The notes below the pieces were generated by a model. The model was not told the origin of the DNA, made no database searches, and was given only the letters and a program-made list of their open reading frames with translations. From Haplomitrium mnioides (taxonomy: Eukaryota; Marchantiophyta; Haplomitriopsida; Calobryales): 33,290 nucleotides of DNA. The DNA lies in NCBI GenBank assembly GCA_049999725.1, contig JBNGIS010008926.1:1-33290 (forward strand), given 5' to 3'. Below, in pieces: positions 32,571 to 33,290 of the stretch (the stretch's first letter is position 1; each line of letters begins with the position of its first letter). The position numbers and the translations under genes were made by a program.

Positions 32571-33163
32571 TTAGACTCTATCCTCTTCGAGAGGAAGTGT
32601 CTCATCTTAATCTATAGACTGAGCATCTGTAGCTGCTAGAGAATCCTATCAAGACTTTCCAGTCCCTGATATTACAACAGAGTCACCAGAAGCACCTGTA
32701 GTACCAAGAGGAACATGTTCCTTGTGGTAAGCAAAAACTATCTGTGACTCAATCACATCGGATGGCAAGGAAGCCATCTCCAAAACCCTCTGAGGAATAT
32801 AAATAGACTGACGTCTATCATATTCCTCGGCGATGCAATTTCGCATCAGCTAAAGAGCACAAACAAGGCCTATGCCAGACCCAAAGCAGAGATCAAGGAT
32901 CCAATCCTGCTCTATTGATAAATGGTCAATAAAAAAATTGTAGAGAGCCTACGGCTTTTGATAAACATTCACAAGAGCATCATCTCGTGGATGTTTAAGC
33001 TTTGCCAAAACTGCAGGGCAGCTAAAAACACTCCGCATAATCCACCGAGGAAGTCCAATCGCAGAAGAAGGCTGCAAATTGAAAAGGTGCATGCTCCTCT
33101 TTCCTTCCTTTGTCTAGTAGCCCACCATCCAATAATCGTGGGTATGTGCGATTTTGGGACCAC
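32571..33163 (-). pseudogene. DNA N4-cytosine/N6-adenine methyltransferase, C-terminal exon (broken)
   Basis: The exon starts at 33163 after an acceptor (TTCAG at 33168-33164). One frame runs to a final stop at 32571-32573, interrupted by stops at 33116, 32951, 32852, 32651 and 32648 and one more near 32610. The motif I region (S-adenosylmethionine binding) is WILDLCFGSGIGL at 32874-32900, followed by an acidic strand end in NCIAEEYDRRQ (about 32800-32845). Before it comes the typical NVYQKP-stop-ALYNFFIDHL helix. The order, with motif I near the C-terminus and the preceding exon expected to carry the DPPY-type motif IV, fits the beta class of amino-methyltransferases. The catalytic motif IV would lie beyond 33290 and is not visible. 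Weak matches to a METTL3-like RNA methyltransferase are not excluded, but the spacing favours DNA amino-methylases. Confidence 0.68.
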
Positions 33164-33289
33164 CTGAATGATGAATATTGCTTTTGTTCTTGCAAAAAGA
33201 TAAACAATCAAATCAAACATTGTAACAAAAATGCAAGAGAAATAAAAAACAGAGAAATAAAAAAAATTAAAAATGAAAGAACAACTCAC
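33164..33289 (-). other. intron of the methyltransferase gene
   Basis: Read on the minus strand, 33289-33290 gives G|GTGAGT, a consensus donor, at the window edge. A T-rich tract precedes CAG at 33166-33164. The intron is therefore about 126 bp, and the upstream exon ends at or just beyond the window end. Confidence 0.6.
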
Positions 33290-33290
33290 C

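Overview
The window looks like repeat-rich nuclear DNA of a land plant with a large genome. It has no rRNA or tRNA genes, no bacterial-style operons, long AT-rich gene-poor stretches, decayed Ty3/gypsy and Ty1/copia retrotransposons, spliceosomal-type introns, and two N runs of exactly 100 bases that mark scaffold gaps of unknown size. A seed-free plant (fern, lycophyte or bryophyte) is my guess, because I associate the gene families on the right with such genomes. Family names come from recognised motifs and memory, not from a search.

Left third (1-7740): a Ty3/gypsy retrotransposon on the minus strand. It has a 1672-bp 5' LTR (6069-7740), primer-binding site, tandem-repeat leader, gag with zinc knuckles, protease, reverse transcriptase, RNase H, integrase, polypurine tract, and a rearranged partial 3' LTR at the left edge. 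The 5' LTR directly abuts 7741-8060, which is a fragment of the same gene family seen whole at 23868-28003.

Middle (8133-22423): three degraded Ty1/copia elements. Copia-1 (minus) keeps its 3' LTR and a nearly full-length broken gag-pol. Copia-2 (plus) is a relative in the opposite orientation. Its 5' LTR starts exactly where the copia-1 leader is cut off, which suggests a nested head-to-head insertion. It has lost late gag and protease, and it stops before reverse transcriptase. Copia-3 (plus) follows directly and runs from an LTR remnant through gag into the first assembly gap.

Right third (23028-33290): the most interesting part. Three broken but recognisable genes lie together. (1) A minus-strand gene resembles the DUF7869 family, with Asp-containing motifs that suggest an RNase H-like nuclease or transposase fold. 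(2) A plus-strand, intron-containing gene has a ParB-like domain and a lysine-rich nuclear-localisation-type segment; it is divergent from gene 1 across a 461-bp spacer with a TATA box facing each way. (3) A minus-strand gene at the right edge carries the C-terminal half of a DNA N4-cytosine/N6-adenine methyltransferase. Palindromic tandem repeats with TATGCGCGCATA or CATGCGCGCATG cores occur in the introns, in coding sequence and on both flanks, with a different period at each site (24, 30, about 37 and 52 bp). I propose a decayed composite mobile element combining a candidate transposase, a ParB-like protein and a DNA methyltransferase with self-complementary repeat arrays. The proteins and repeats are visible in the sequence; that they form one element is inference.

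In all these elements, most in-frame stops are one C:G-to-T:A transition from an Arg, Gln or Trp codon, while long frames remain open. This fits decay by deamination of methylated cytosine rather than loss by indels.
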